Positions 1 to 6,690 of a stretch of 36,219 nucleotides of DNA are shown here, piece by piece (positions within the stretch are counted from its first letter, which is position 1; each line of letters starts with the position of its first letter). A program made the translations under genes and the position numbers. The notes under the pieces are model-generated. The model was not told the DNA's origin, searched no databases, and saw only the letters and a program-made list of their open reading frames with translations. The stretch comes from Herpetosiphonaceae bacterium (GTDB lineage: Bacteria > Chloroflexota > Chloroflexia > Chloroflexales > Kallotenuaceae), in assembly GCA_036374795.1 (NCBI GenBank), contig DASUTC010000167.1, forward strand, positions 1 through 36,219. Reading direction: 5' to 3'.

Positions 1-371
1 AGCGCCTCCGCGACGGGCGCGACGATTGCGATCGTGAGCGGGATGCCGAGCCTGCCGTGCTCTTCGATCACCTCGTTGAGCGTACGGCCTCCGATATACT
101 CCATCGCGATGTAGCGCAGGCCATCGGCCTCGCCGACATCGAAGATCGTCACGATCGCCGGATGCCGCAAGTTGGCGGCGGTGATCGCCTCGCGTTCAAA
201 GCGACGCGCAAACTCAGGATCGGCGCTCAGGCTCGGCGCGAGGACTTTGAGCGCGACGGGACGCTGCAAGACCGTATCGAGCGCCCGATACACACGCGCC
301 ATGCCACCACGCCCGAGTTCCTGCTGGATAAGATATTTGCCGAGCTGACGGCCAATCAGTGGGTCGGGCAC
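1..371 (-). CDS. Ser/Thr protein kinase, N-terminal part (cut by left window edge)
   Basis: Reading the - strand from a GTG at 371-369 gives an open frame of 123 codons running off the window. The translation begins VPDPLIGRQLGKYLIQQ and shows the start of a PknB-type eukaryotic-like kinase domain: Gly-rich loop LGRGGMARVY (about residues 19-28), the ATP-binding lysine in RPVALKVL (K42), a helix-C segment FEREAITAANLRHP with the expected Glu, and the hinge-like IAMEYIGG. A CAGGAG Shine-Dalgarno lies 6 nt before the GTG, which fixes the start. The catalytic HRD and DFG motifs and any C-terminal sensor domain are outside the window. It is divergent from a FHA-domain regulator, and FHA domains bind phosphothreonine, so the two may form a signalling pair (inference). 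The kinase identity is secure; the substrate is unknown. Confidence 0.9.
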   Translation of the reverse strand, partial: MPDPLIGRQLGKYLIQQELGRGGMARVYRALDTVLQRPVALKVLAPSLSADPEFARRFEREAITAANLRHPAIVTIFDVGEADGLRYIAMEYIGGRTLNEVIEEHGRLGIPLTIAIVAPVAEA

Positions 372-462
372 AGGGTGCTCCTGATGAGCAGCGAGGGTTC
401 GCTGTTAAACTCGTATACACATGCGCACGTTGGGTTGCGCCGTATGCTACAATCGCGGCGAG

Positions 463-492
463 ATTTTACCACAACGTGTAGGGGAATGTCAT
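463..492 (-). promoter_or_regulatory. Putative promoter of the kinase gene
   Basis: On the - strand ATGACA (487-492) is followed after 18 bp by TAAAAT (463-468), with TGG directly before the -10, giving an extended -10. A transcript would have a leader of about 85 nt before the GTG start. Confidence 0.5.
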
Positions 493-518
493 ATCTCCGG
501 CGATCCGGTACGATGCTT

Positions 519-547
519 TTGCGTAGCCGATACGATAGATGTACTAT
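519..547 (+). promoter_or_regulatory. Putative sigma70-type promoter for the FHA regulator
   Basis: TTGCGT (519-524), a 17-bp spacer and TACTAT (542-547) sit upstream of the FHA gene. The leader would be over 230 nt and would include the palindrome at 651-666. The 372-786 intergenic stretch otherwise holds no gene that I can support. Confidence 0.45.
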
Positions 548-650
548 ACTTGCATTGTACTGGAAATCATGTGCGCCGTGCGCGTATTCGCGAGTAGCGG
601 CAGATATTCCGAGCGTGATCCTGCATTAAGTGCGCTGTCAGGCCGGGGGT

Positions 651-666
651 GTGGGGGCGCCCCCAC
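651..666. repeat. Perfect 16-bp GC palindrome in the regulator leader
   Basis: GTGGGGGC is followed immediately by its reverse complement GCCCCCAC. It lies between the putative promoter and the FHA gene. It has no T-tract, so it is more likely a protein site or a REP-like element than an intrinsic terminator. Confidence 0.4.
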
Positions 667-786
667 CAGAATCCCGTGTTTCAGGGCTGAGACACAATGC
701 GGTACTTGCGCAAAGGTGTCCTAAGGATGCATTAAGCTGGTAGCTATGCTTCACAACGGAGCGCAGATAGATTCGGGAGGCGACAG

Positions 787-1449
787 ATGCTTGGTCCGAT
801 TCCAACGTTATTTGTGCAGCGTAATACAGGAAACGACGAAGAAGTGCAGTGGGAGCAGCCGGTGCTGACGATTGGGCGCGATCCCACGAACGATATTGTC
901 ATCGAACATCGGCTGGCCTCACGTCGTCATGCCCGGTTTGAGAAAGACGATGTCGGCTTTTATATCCGCGATCTGGAGAGCACTAACGGGACGTTCGTCA
1001 ACGGGCAGCGGATTCAAGGGGCGCATCTGCTGCGCAACAACGACGAGGTCTGGGTCGGCGACACGGTGATCGTTTTCCGCGATCCCGAAGCGACGATGAA
1101 AGGCACGCCGCCGCCGGTCGCGCGCCAGCGAGTGCTCGCGCCGCAGGAGGAGCTGCGCGTCGATACCAAAGCCAAGGAGGTCTACCTGCGGGGCCTGCCG
1201 CTCGATCCGCCGCTGACCGCCAAAGAGTTTCAACTGCTCGATCTGCTGTACCAGCATAAGGGCGAGGTGCTCAGCAAAGAGCAGATCGCGCAGGGCGTGT
1301 GGGACTACGAGGTCTACGACTACAACGCGATCGATGCGCTGGTCTATCGGCTGCGTCACCGGATCGAGGCCGATCCGTCGAATCCGAAATACCTTGTGAC
1401 GGTGCGCGGCTTTGGCTATAAGCTGCTCACTGGCGATCCGCAGATGTAA
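787..1449 (+). CDS. FHA domain fused to winged-helix DNA-binding domain (transcriptional regulator)
   Basis: The 220-aa protein has an N-terminal FHA domain (about residues 25-100) with the expected blocks TIGRDPTNDIVI, SRRHARF and STNGTFVNG, which form the phosphothreonine-binding loops. A short linker leads to a C-terminal OmpR/PhoB-type winged helix (about 120-215) with LTAKEFQLLDLLYQHKGEV, recognition-helix region YNAIDALVYRLRHRIE and the wing VRGFGYKLL. It has no receiver domain, so input should come from binding a phosphorylated partner instead of a His-Asp relay (inference from domain content). The start is supported by GGGAGG 7 nt upstream. It is divergent from the Ser/Thr kinase, the obvious candidate for generating the phospho-ligand. 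aroA follows 105 bp downstream on the same strand. Confidence 0.88.
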   Translation: MLGPIPTLFVQRNTGNDEEVQWEQPVLTIGRDPTNDIVIEHRLASRRHARFEKDDVGFYIRDLESTNGTFVNGQRIQGAHLLRNNDEVWVGDTVIVFRDPEATMKGTPPPVARQRVLAPQEELRVDTKAKEVYLRGLPLDPPLTAKEFQLLDLLYQHKGEVLSKEQIAQGVWDYEVYDYNAIDALVYRLRHRIEADPSNPKYLVTVRGFGYKLLTGDPQM

Positions 1450-1554
1450 TAGTCGCGCGGGATGCATCCGTCCCGACTCTGCTGCTTCGGTTTGATCGGA
1501 GGGCGGCGTCATGCCGCGCTTATCGATCAGGTTATCATCCATGCCAGGACATCT

Positions 1555-2862
1555 ATGCCAGACGATACGATAACTCTCTCAGCCGTGCCGCGTCTGCGGG
1601 GCACGCTCGCGGTGCCGGGCGATAAGTCGATCTCGCACCGGGCCGTGATGTTCAACGCGATTGCCGAGGGGAACGCGCGCATCACCAATTTTCTGACCGG
1701 CGCTGATTGTCTGTCGACGATCGGCTGTATGCGGGCGCTCGGCGTGACGATCGAGCGCGACGGCGACGCGGTGTGGGTGCAGGGCCGTGGGCTGCGCGGG
1801 CTGCAAGCGCCCTCGACGGTGCTCGACTGTGGCAACTCCGGCACGACGATCCGCCTGCTGACGGGCCTGCTGGCCGGGCAGCGCTTCAGCGCCACGCTCA
1901 CCGGCGATGCCTCGCTGCGCAGCCGTCCGATGCTGCGCGTGGTGGAGCCGCTGCGCAGGCTAGGCGCGCAGATCGACGGTGAGGAGGGTGGCAGACGCGC
2001 GCCCCTGACGATCCACGGGCAGCCGCTTCACGGCGGCGAGATCGAGCTGACGGTCGCCTCGGCGCAGGTCAAGAGCGCGCTGCTGCTGGCGGGGCTGCTG
2101 GCGGATGGGCCGCTGGTGCTTACCGGCAAGACCGTCTCGCGCGATCATACCGAGCGCATGCTGGCGGCGATGGGCGTCGACCTGACGATCGAGGGCGAGC
2201 GCATCACGCTCTATCCACCGGCGCATCCGGTCTTTCCCTATCCGCTATCCCTGCGCGTGCCGGGCGATCCCTCGTCGGCTACGTTCTGGTGGGTGGCGGC
2301 GGCGATCCATCCCGACTCCGAGATCACCACGGCGGGCGTCTGCCTCAACCCGACGCGCACCGGCGCGCTGGATGTGCTGCAAGCGATGGGCGCGCAGATC
2401 ACGATCAGCAATCACCGCAACGAGGGCCAGGAGCCGGTCGGCGATGTCACGGTGCGCGGCGGGCCGCTCACGGCAACGACCATCGGCGGCGATCTGATCC
2501 CACGGCTGATCGACGAGATCCCGGTGCTGGCGGTCGCGGCGGCGCATGCGCAGGGCACGACGATCGTGCGCGATGCCGCCGAGCTGCGCGCCAAGGAGAG
2601 CGACCGGATCGCGACAGTGGCGGCGGAGCTGACCAAGCTCGGCGCGGCGGTCACGCCCACGGCGGACGGCCTGGTGATCGAGGGCGGCGGGGAGCTACAC
2701 GGCGCGGCGGTCGAGAGCTACGGCGATCACCGGCTGGCGATGACGCTGGCGGTCGCCTCGCTGACGGCGGAGGGCAGCACCACGATCTCCGATCCAAGCA
2801 GCGCGTCGGTTTCGTATCCGACGTTCTGGGAGCATCTGGCGCTGGTCGCGCTGCGCGACTAA
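1555..2862 (+). CDS. aroA: 3-phosphoshikimate 1-carboxyvinyltransferase (EPSP synthase)
   Basis: This enzyme joins shikimate-3-phosphate and PEP to give EPSP, the sixth step of the shikimate pathway, in the cytosol. The 435-aa product has the family signatures: PGDKSISHR near the N-terminus (K24), LDCGNSGTTIRLL (PEP-binding loop), a Ser-Ala-Gln-Val-Lys block (ASAQVKSALLLAG), ELRAKESDRI, and YGDHRLAMTLAVA near the C-terminus. The ATG at 1555 is chosen because homology begins about 12 residues later; the frame stays open further upstream but that part looks non-conserved. The GNSGTT loop resembles Gram-positive-type enzymes more than the E. coli GNAGTA version. It probably shares a transcript with the FHA gene before it and the methyltransferase 70 bp after it. 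Length is normal for the family. Confidence 0.97.
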   Translation: MPDDTITLSAVPRLRGTLAVPGDKSISHRAVMFNAIAEGNARITNFLTGADCLSTIGCMRALGVTIERDGDAVWVQGRGLRGLQAPSTVLDCGNSGTTIRLLTGLLAGQRFSATLTGDASLRSRPMLRVVEPLRRLGAQIDGEEGGRRAPLTIHGQPLHGGEIELTVASAQVKSALLLAGLLADGPLVLTGKTVSRDHTERMLAAMGVDLTIEGERITLYPPAHPVFPYPLSLRVPGDPSSATFWWVAAAIHPDSEITTAGVCLNPTRTGALDVLQAMGAQITISNHRNEGQEPVGDVTVRGGPLTATTIGGDLIPRLIDEIPVLAVAAAHAQGTTIVRDAAELRAKESDRIATVAAELTKLGAAVTPTADGLVIEGGGELHGAAVESYGDHRLAMTLAVASLTAEGSTTISDPSSASVSYPTFWEHLALVALRD

Positions 2863-2932
2863 TCGACAGCATTACGCGGTGCTAAGGTTCTACGCTTAGA
2901 GCGCGCCGAAGCGCCGCTAAGGAGCGAGATTC

Positions 2933-3604
2933 ATGTCTCAAGATCAGTGGACTGCGGTTGACCGCTATATCACGGATTTGTTTGTGCCGCCTGACGAGGC
3001 GCTGGATGCGGCGCTACAGGCGTCGAGTGAGGCCGGTCTGCCACAGATCAACGTCGCGCCAAACCAGGGCAAGCTACTGCATATCCTGGCGCTGGCACAT
3101 GGGGCGCGATCGATTCTGGAGATTGGCACGCTGGGCGGCTACAGCACGATCTGGCTGGCGCGGGCGCTGCCCGCAGGCGGCAGGCTGATCAGCCTGGAGG
3201 CCGATCCCACGCATGCCGAGGTGGCACAGGCCAATCTCGCGCAGGCCGGTCTGTCGGGCGTGGTCGAGGTGCGGCTGGGAAAGGCGCTCGACACGCTGCC
3301 GCAGCTTGCCGCCGAAGGCCACGGCCCGTTCGATCTGGTTTTTATCGACGCCGACAAGCCGAACACGGCGGCCTATTTCGAGTGGGCGCTCAAGCTGACG
3401 CGGCGCGGCAGCCTGATCATCACCGATAACGTCGTGCGCAATGGCGCGGTGATCGACGCGGCCAGCGACGACGACAACGTTCAGGGCGTGCGCCGCTTCA
3501 ACGCCGCGCTGGCAGCCGAGCCGCGCGTGACAGCGACGGTGCTTCAGACCGTGGGCAGCAAAGGCTACGACGGCCTGGCCTTCGCGATTGTCACCGGCGA
3601 ATAG
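2933..3604 (+). CDS. SAM-dependent O-methyltransferase, family 3 (CCoAOMT-like)
   Basis: The 223-aa protein matches the caffeoyl-CoA/catechol O-methyltransferase-like family (Methyltransf_3). The SAM-binding motif I is LEIGTLGGYSTIWLA (about residues 62-76), followed by ISLEADP, and the metal/catalytic region DLVFIDADKPNTAAY (about 133-147) with the later DNVVRNG. The family methylates catechol-type hydroxyls with a divalent metal; the substrate here is unknown. AAGGAG sits 10 nt before the ATG. The neighbours aroA and the sulfotransferases give no clear pathway. It lies about 28 kb from the hydroxymalonyl operon and there is no reason to tie it to that operon. Length is normal for the family. 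Confidence 0.88.
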   Translation: MSQDQWTAVDRYITDLFVPPDEALDAALQASSEAGLPQINVAPNQGKLLHILALAHGARSILEIGTLGGYSTIWLARALPAGGRLISLEADPTHAEVAQANLAQAGLSGVVEVRLGKALDTLPQLAAEGHGPFDLVFIDADKPNTAAYFEWALKLTRRGSLIITDNVVRNGAVIDAASDDDNVQGVRRFNAALAAEPRVTATVLQTVGSKGYDGLAFAIVTGE

Positions 3605-3626
3605 CGGGCCGTCAGGCCGGAGATGA

Positions 3627-3654
3627 AAGAACCAAGAACCAAGAACCAAGAACC
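3627..3654. repeat. Four perfect tandem copies of AAGAACC
   Basis: The 7-bp unit is repeated four times without error just after the methyltransferase stop. The same unit on the other strand (GGTTCTT) recurs at 14707-14727, and related words occur at 10853-10919 and 29868-29946. A following stretch (about 3665-3726) with CCTCTCC and GGGTGAGGGC words resembles a REP-like intergenic element, but I cannot confirm that without other copies. Confidence 0.85.
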
Positions 3655-3769
3655 GGGCACAGATTCTCCCCTCTCCTGTTCGCAATGGGAGCGGGGCGCT
3701 GAGCGCAGCGAAGCGGGGTGAGGGCCTGGACTTTGAACTTTACACTCGCAACGTTGCAACGAGGATTCT

Positions 3770-4498
3770 ATGACGATCAAGGTGATCGGAGCGGGCTTTG
3801 GCCGCACGGGGACCAGCTCGCTTCAGGCGGCGCTGGAACAGCTGGGCTTCGGCAAGTGCTACCATATGCGCGAGGTCTTCGTCCATCCTGAGCATCCCTG
3901 GATGTGGCTGGCGGCGACAGAGGGCAGGCCGGTCAACTGGGATGCGCTGTTCGCGGGGTACCAGGCCACGGTCGACTGGCCGGGCTGTACCTTCTACAGG
4001 CAGCTCATGGCGCACTATCCCGACGCCAAGGTGCTGCTCAGCGTGCGCGATCCCGCCAAATGGTACACCAGCGCGCTCAACACAATCTACAGCAGCCATC
4101 GACCGTCGCTGGAGAACTGGCTGTTCAGGCTGAACCCACGGACACGCCATAAGTGGCGCATGATCAACAATATCTGGAAAGCAACCTTTCACGGCAGGTT
4201 TGAGGATCAGGCGTACGCGATCGACGTGTTCAAGCGCCATAACGCCGAGGTGCAGCGAGCGGTGCCCGCCGAGCGGCTGCTGGTCTACGATGTCAAGCAG
4301 GGCTGGGAGCCGCTCTGCCGCTTCCTGGGCGTGCCCGTGCCCGATACGCCCTTCCCCCATCTCAACGATACCGCCGAGTTTCAGCAGATGGTCGCGCGGC
4401 GCGAGCGAAGAGCGCGGCTCACTGTCGGCGCGGCTGCGTCGCTGGCGGTGCTGGGCGCTGTGTTGCTCGCTCGCATGCGACAGCGACCTGTCTACTAG
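3770..4498 (+). CDS. Sulfotransferase-family protein, tandem copy 1
   Basis: The 242-aa protein begins with a P-loop-like PAPS-binding segment GAGFGRTGTSSLQAAL (about residues 7-22) and has a second nucleotide-binding-like block VLLSVRDPAKWYTSALNTIY (about 89-108). This is the arrangement of the small Sulfotransfer_4 type proteins; the acceptor is unknown. The C-terminus ends in a hydrophobic stretch (LTVGAAASLAVLGAVLLA) flanked by basic residues, a probable single membrane anchor. GAGG lies 5 nt before the ATG. It is followed 107 bp later by a paralog. The first ~125 bp and a 135-bp block at 4250-4384 are almost identical to the paralog, with divergence between. The sulfotransferase activity is a family inference. 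Confidence 0.8.
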   Translation: MTIKVIGAGFGRTGTSSLQAALEQLGFGKCYHMREVFVHPEHPWMWLAATEGRPVNWDALFAGYQATVDWPGCTFYRQLMAHYPDAKVLLSVRDPAKWYTSALNTIYSSHRPSLENWLFRLNPRTRHKWRMINNIWKATFHGRFEDQAYAIDVFKRHNAEVQRAVPAERLLVYDVKQGWEPLCRFLGVPVPDTPFPHLNDTAEFQQMVARRERRARLTVGAAASLAVLGAVLLARMRQRPVY

Positions 4499-4605
4499 CT
4501 GGTGCTCAGTCCAGCCGCGCTGTTGGACCATCATAGTGCGTGCCGCTCAAGGATAGGCGATAGCGCTGTGGCGATGATTGACACGCGCTTCGACACGAGG
4601 AGGTT

Positions 4606-5340
4606 ATGACGATCAAGGTGATCGGAGCGGGCTTTGGCCGCACGGGGACCAGCTCGCTTCAGGCGGCGCTGGAACAACTGGGCTTCGGCAAGTGCTACCA
4701 CATGCGCGAGGTCTTCGCCCATCCTGAGCATGCGCGTATCTGGCTCGCCGCCAGCCAGGGTAAATCTGTCGATTGGGACGCGCTGCTCGCAGGGTACCAG
4801 GCCACGGTCGACTGGCCGGGCTGTACCTTCTACCGCGAGATGATGGCGCACTATCCCGACGCGAAGGTGCTGCTCAGCGTGCGCGATGCCGATCGATGGC
4901 ATCAGAGCGCGCTCAACACGATCTACGGCTTTCGGCGCAACGCTCCGCCAAAATGGCTGTGGTGGCTGAAATCGCCGTCCTGGCGCTTGCACCGCCGCAT
5001 GGGCGACAGCATCATCTGGGACGGCACGTTCGGCGGCAGGTTCGAGGATAAACATCACGCCATTTCGATCTTCAAGCGGCACAACGCGGAAGTGCAGCGA
5101 GCGGTGCCCGCCGAGCGGCTGCTGGTCTACGATGTCAAGCAGGGCTGGGAGCCGCTCTGCCGCTTCCTGGGCGTGCCCGTGCCCGATACGCCCTTTCCCC
5201 ATCTCAACGATACCGCCGAGTTTCAGCGCATGCTTCGGCAGCGGCTCAGGAGCGATCGGCTGGCGCTTAACGGCGCGCTGATGCTGGTTATGCTGGGCCT
5301 GGGGCTGCTCGTGTGGCTGCGCCAGCGCTGGTCGGAGTAG
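4606..5340 (+). CDS. Sulfotransferase-family protein, tandem copy 2
   Basis: The 244-aa paralog of the preceding gene has the same GAGFGRTGTSSL nucleotide loop and VLLSVRDADRWHQSALNTIY block. It also ends with a hydrophobic tail (LMLVMLGLGLLVWL) followed by basic residues, so it is probably tail-anchored. The central region (about residues 110-155) differs from copy 1 in length and sequence (FRRNAPPKWLWWLKSP versus SSHRPSLENWLFRLNP), which could mean a different acceptor. The GAGGAGG Shine-Dalgarno is stronger than that of copy 1. DNA identity between copies is nearly complete at both ends, so the duplication is recent or maintained by gene conversion. Confidence 0.8.
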   Translation: MTIKVIGAGFGRTGTSSLQAALEQLGFGKCYHMREVFAHPEHARIWLAASQGKSVDWDALLAGYQATVDWPGCTFYREMMAHYPDAKVLLSVRDADRWHQSALNTIYGFRRNAPPKWLWWLKSPSWRLHRRMGDSIIWDGTFGGRFEDKHHAISIFKRHNAEVQRAVPAERLLVYDVKQGWEPLCRFLGVPVPDTPFPHLNDTAEFQRMLRQRLRSDRLALNGALMLVMLGLGLLVWLRQRWSE

Positions 5341-5417
5341 TCGGCGCTGTTCGCCAAACCCGCGCTATCCGTCGAGGCGGCTGGACTGATCCGGTCGCCT
5401 CATGTGATTCCCCGGTT

Positions 5418-5426
5418 TGGTACAAT
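5418..5426 (+). promoter_or_regulatory. Extended -10 element of queG, likely leaderless
   Basis: TGG-TACAAT ends at 5426 and the queG ATG is at 5437. A start 6-8 nt after the -10 would leave a leader of only a few nucleotides. No Shine-Dalgarno is visible before the ATG. Confidence 0.5.
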
Positions 5427-5436
5427 ACACGACATA

Positions 5437-6591
5437 ATGCAAGAGACGATTGCTCAACTGACCGCCGCGCTCAAGGCCGAGGGGCAGCGGCTTGGCTTCG
5501 ATCTGCTGGGGATCGCGCCCGCCGTGCCGCCGCCGCACGCCGCCGCGCTCGACGATTGGCTGTCAGCGGGCTATGCCGGTGAGATGCACTACCTGGCGCG
5601 CAACGCGGCGCGCCGCTCCGATCCCCGCGAGGCGGTGCCGGGCGCGCGCTCGATCGTCGTCTGCGGCGTGCATTACCGCGCCGCCGAGCCCGATCCGTCG
5701 CTGTGGAACGATCCCGGTCGCGGCCAGATCTCGCGCTACGCCTGGGGCGACGACTACCACGATCTGCTGCTGCCCAGGCTGCGCGAACTGCAAGCCTGGC
5801 TGGAGCAGCGCGTTGGGCGGGCCGCGATCGGGCGCTCGTATGTGGATACCGGCCCGGTGCTGGAGCGTCCGGTCGGCGTGATGGCGGGCCTGGGCTTTCA
5901 AGGCAAGAATACGCTGCTGATCCACCCCCGCCAGGGCTCGTGGTTCTTCCTGGGCGAGATCCTCGTCGATGTCGAGTTGGCCTACGACGAGCCGCAGCCG
6001 GTAGGCGGCTGTGGCGGCTGCACGCGCTGTCTGCAAGCCTGCCCGACGCAGGCGTTCGTCGGGCCGCACGTGCTGGATGCCCGCCGCTGCATCTCGTACC
6101 TGACGATCGAGCTGAAGGGTCCGATCCCGCGCGAGCTGCGCCCGCTGATCGGCAACCACATCTACGGCTGCGATGTCTGCCAGGAGGTCTGTCCCTGGAA
6201 TGCGCGCTGGGGCGAGTACACGAAGCAGCCGGAATTCGCGCCACGGCCAGAGCTCGTCGCGCCCGCGCTGCTGGATCTGATCGGTATGAGCGATGAGGAG
6301 TTTCGGGAGCGCTTCAAGGGCAGCCCGATCAAGCGGACCAAGCGCCGGGGCCTGCTGCGCAACGTGGCGGTCGCGCTCGGCAACTGGGGCGATCCGCAGG
6401 CCGTGCCCGCGCTGATCGGCGCGCTGCGCGACCACGAGCCGCTGGTTCGTGGGCACGCCGCCTGGGCGCTGGGGCGCATCGGCGGTGCGGCGGCGCTCGA
6501 TGCGCTGGTCGAGCGGCGCGCGGCTGAGGATGATGCATGGGTCTGTGAGGAGATCGATCTGGCACTCGACGAGGCGCGGAGTCGTACGTAA
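5437..6591 (+). CDS. queG: Epoxyqueuosine reductase
   Basis: QueG reduces epoxyqueuosine to queuosine in tRNA, using cobalamin and two 4Fe-4S clusters. The 384-aa product shows the N-terminal domain with YVDTGPVLERP (catalytic Asp region) and GFQGKNTLLIHP, then the ferredoxin-like cluster motifs CGGCTRCLQACPT and, about 40 residues later, CDVCQEVCPWN, and a C-terminal HEAT-repeat part (LLRNVAVALGNWGDPQAVPAL and RGHAAWALGRIGG) that binds the tRNA anticodon arm. The ATG at 5437 is preferred over an upstream in-frame start because the -10 element lies in the extension. All cluster cysteines are present and length is typical. It is monocistronic and ends before a palindrome shared with the convergent amylase gene. 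Confidence 0.96.
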   Translation: MQETIAQLTAALKAEGQRLGFDLLGIAPAVPPPHAAALDDWLSAGYAGEMHYLARNAARRSDPREAVPGARSIVVCGVHYRAAEPDPSLWNDPGRGQISRYAWGDDYHDLLLPRLRELQAWLEQRVGRAAIGRSYVDTGPVLERPVGVMAGLGFQGKNTLLIHPRQGSWFFLGEILVDVELAYDEPQPVGGCGGCTRCLQACPTQAFVGPHVLDARRCISYLTIELKGPIPRELRPLIGNHIYGCDVCQEVCPWNARWGEYTKQPEFAPRPELVAPALLDLIGMSDEEFRERFKGSPIKRTKRRGLLRNVAVALGNWGDPQAVPALIGALRDHEPLVRGHAAWALGRIGGAAALDALVERRAAEDDAWVCEEIDLALDEARSRT

Positions 6592-6615
6592 GTCTCCGGC
6601 GACGTGTTGATGAAT

Positions 6616-6651
6616 CTGTAGGGGGGCGTCTTGCAAGACGCCCCCCTACAG
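6616..6651. terminator. Perfect 36-bp palindrome between convergent genes
   Basis: Bases 6616-6633 are exactly repeated in reverse complement at 6634-6651. The element starts CTGTAGGGGGGCG and has no unpaired loop base in the DNA. It sits between queG (+) and the amylase (-), where it could stop transcription from both sides. It lacks a long T-run, so it may also be a copy of a dispersed palindromic repeat. Confidence 0.6.
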
Positions 6652-6690
6652 CCCATCTTCCCCGCCTGATTCGGCTACGCTACCGATGTA

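Noticed and set aside
57..629. A 190-codon + strand frame at the left edge
   Set aside because: The - strand encodes a convincing kinase N-terminus here; the + frame has no domain and runs into the promoter gap.
2933..3604. The O-methyltransferase as the missing FkbG partner of the hydroxymalonyl operon
   Set aside because: It is 28 kb away, on the other strand and next to aroA. Family membership alone does not support the link.
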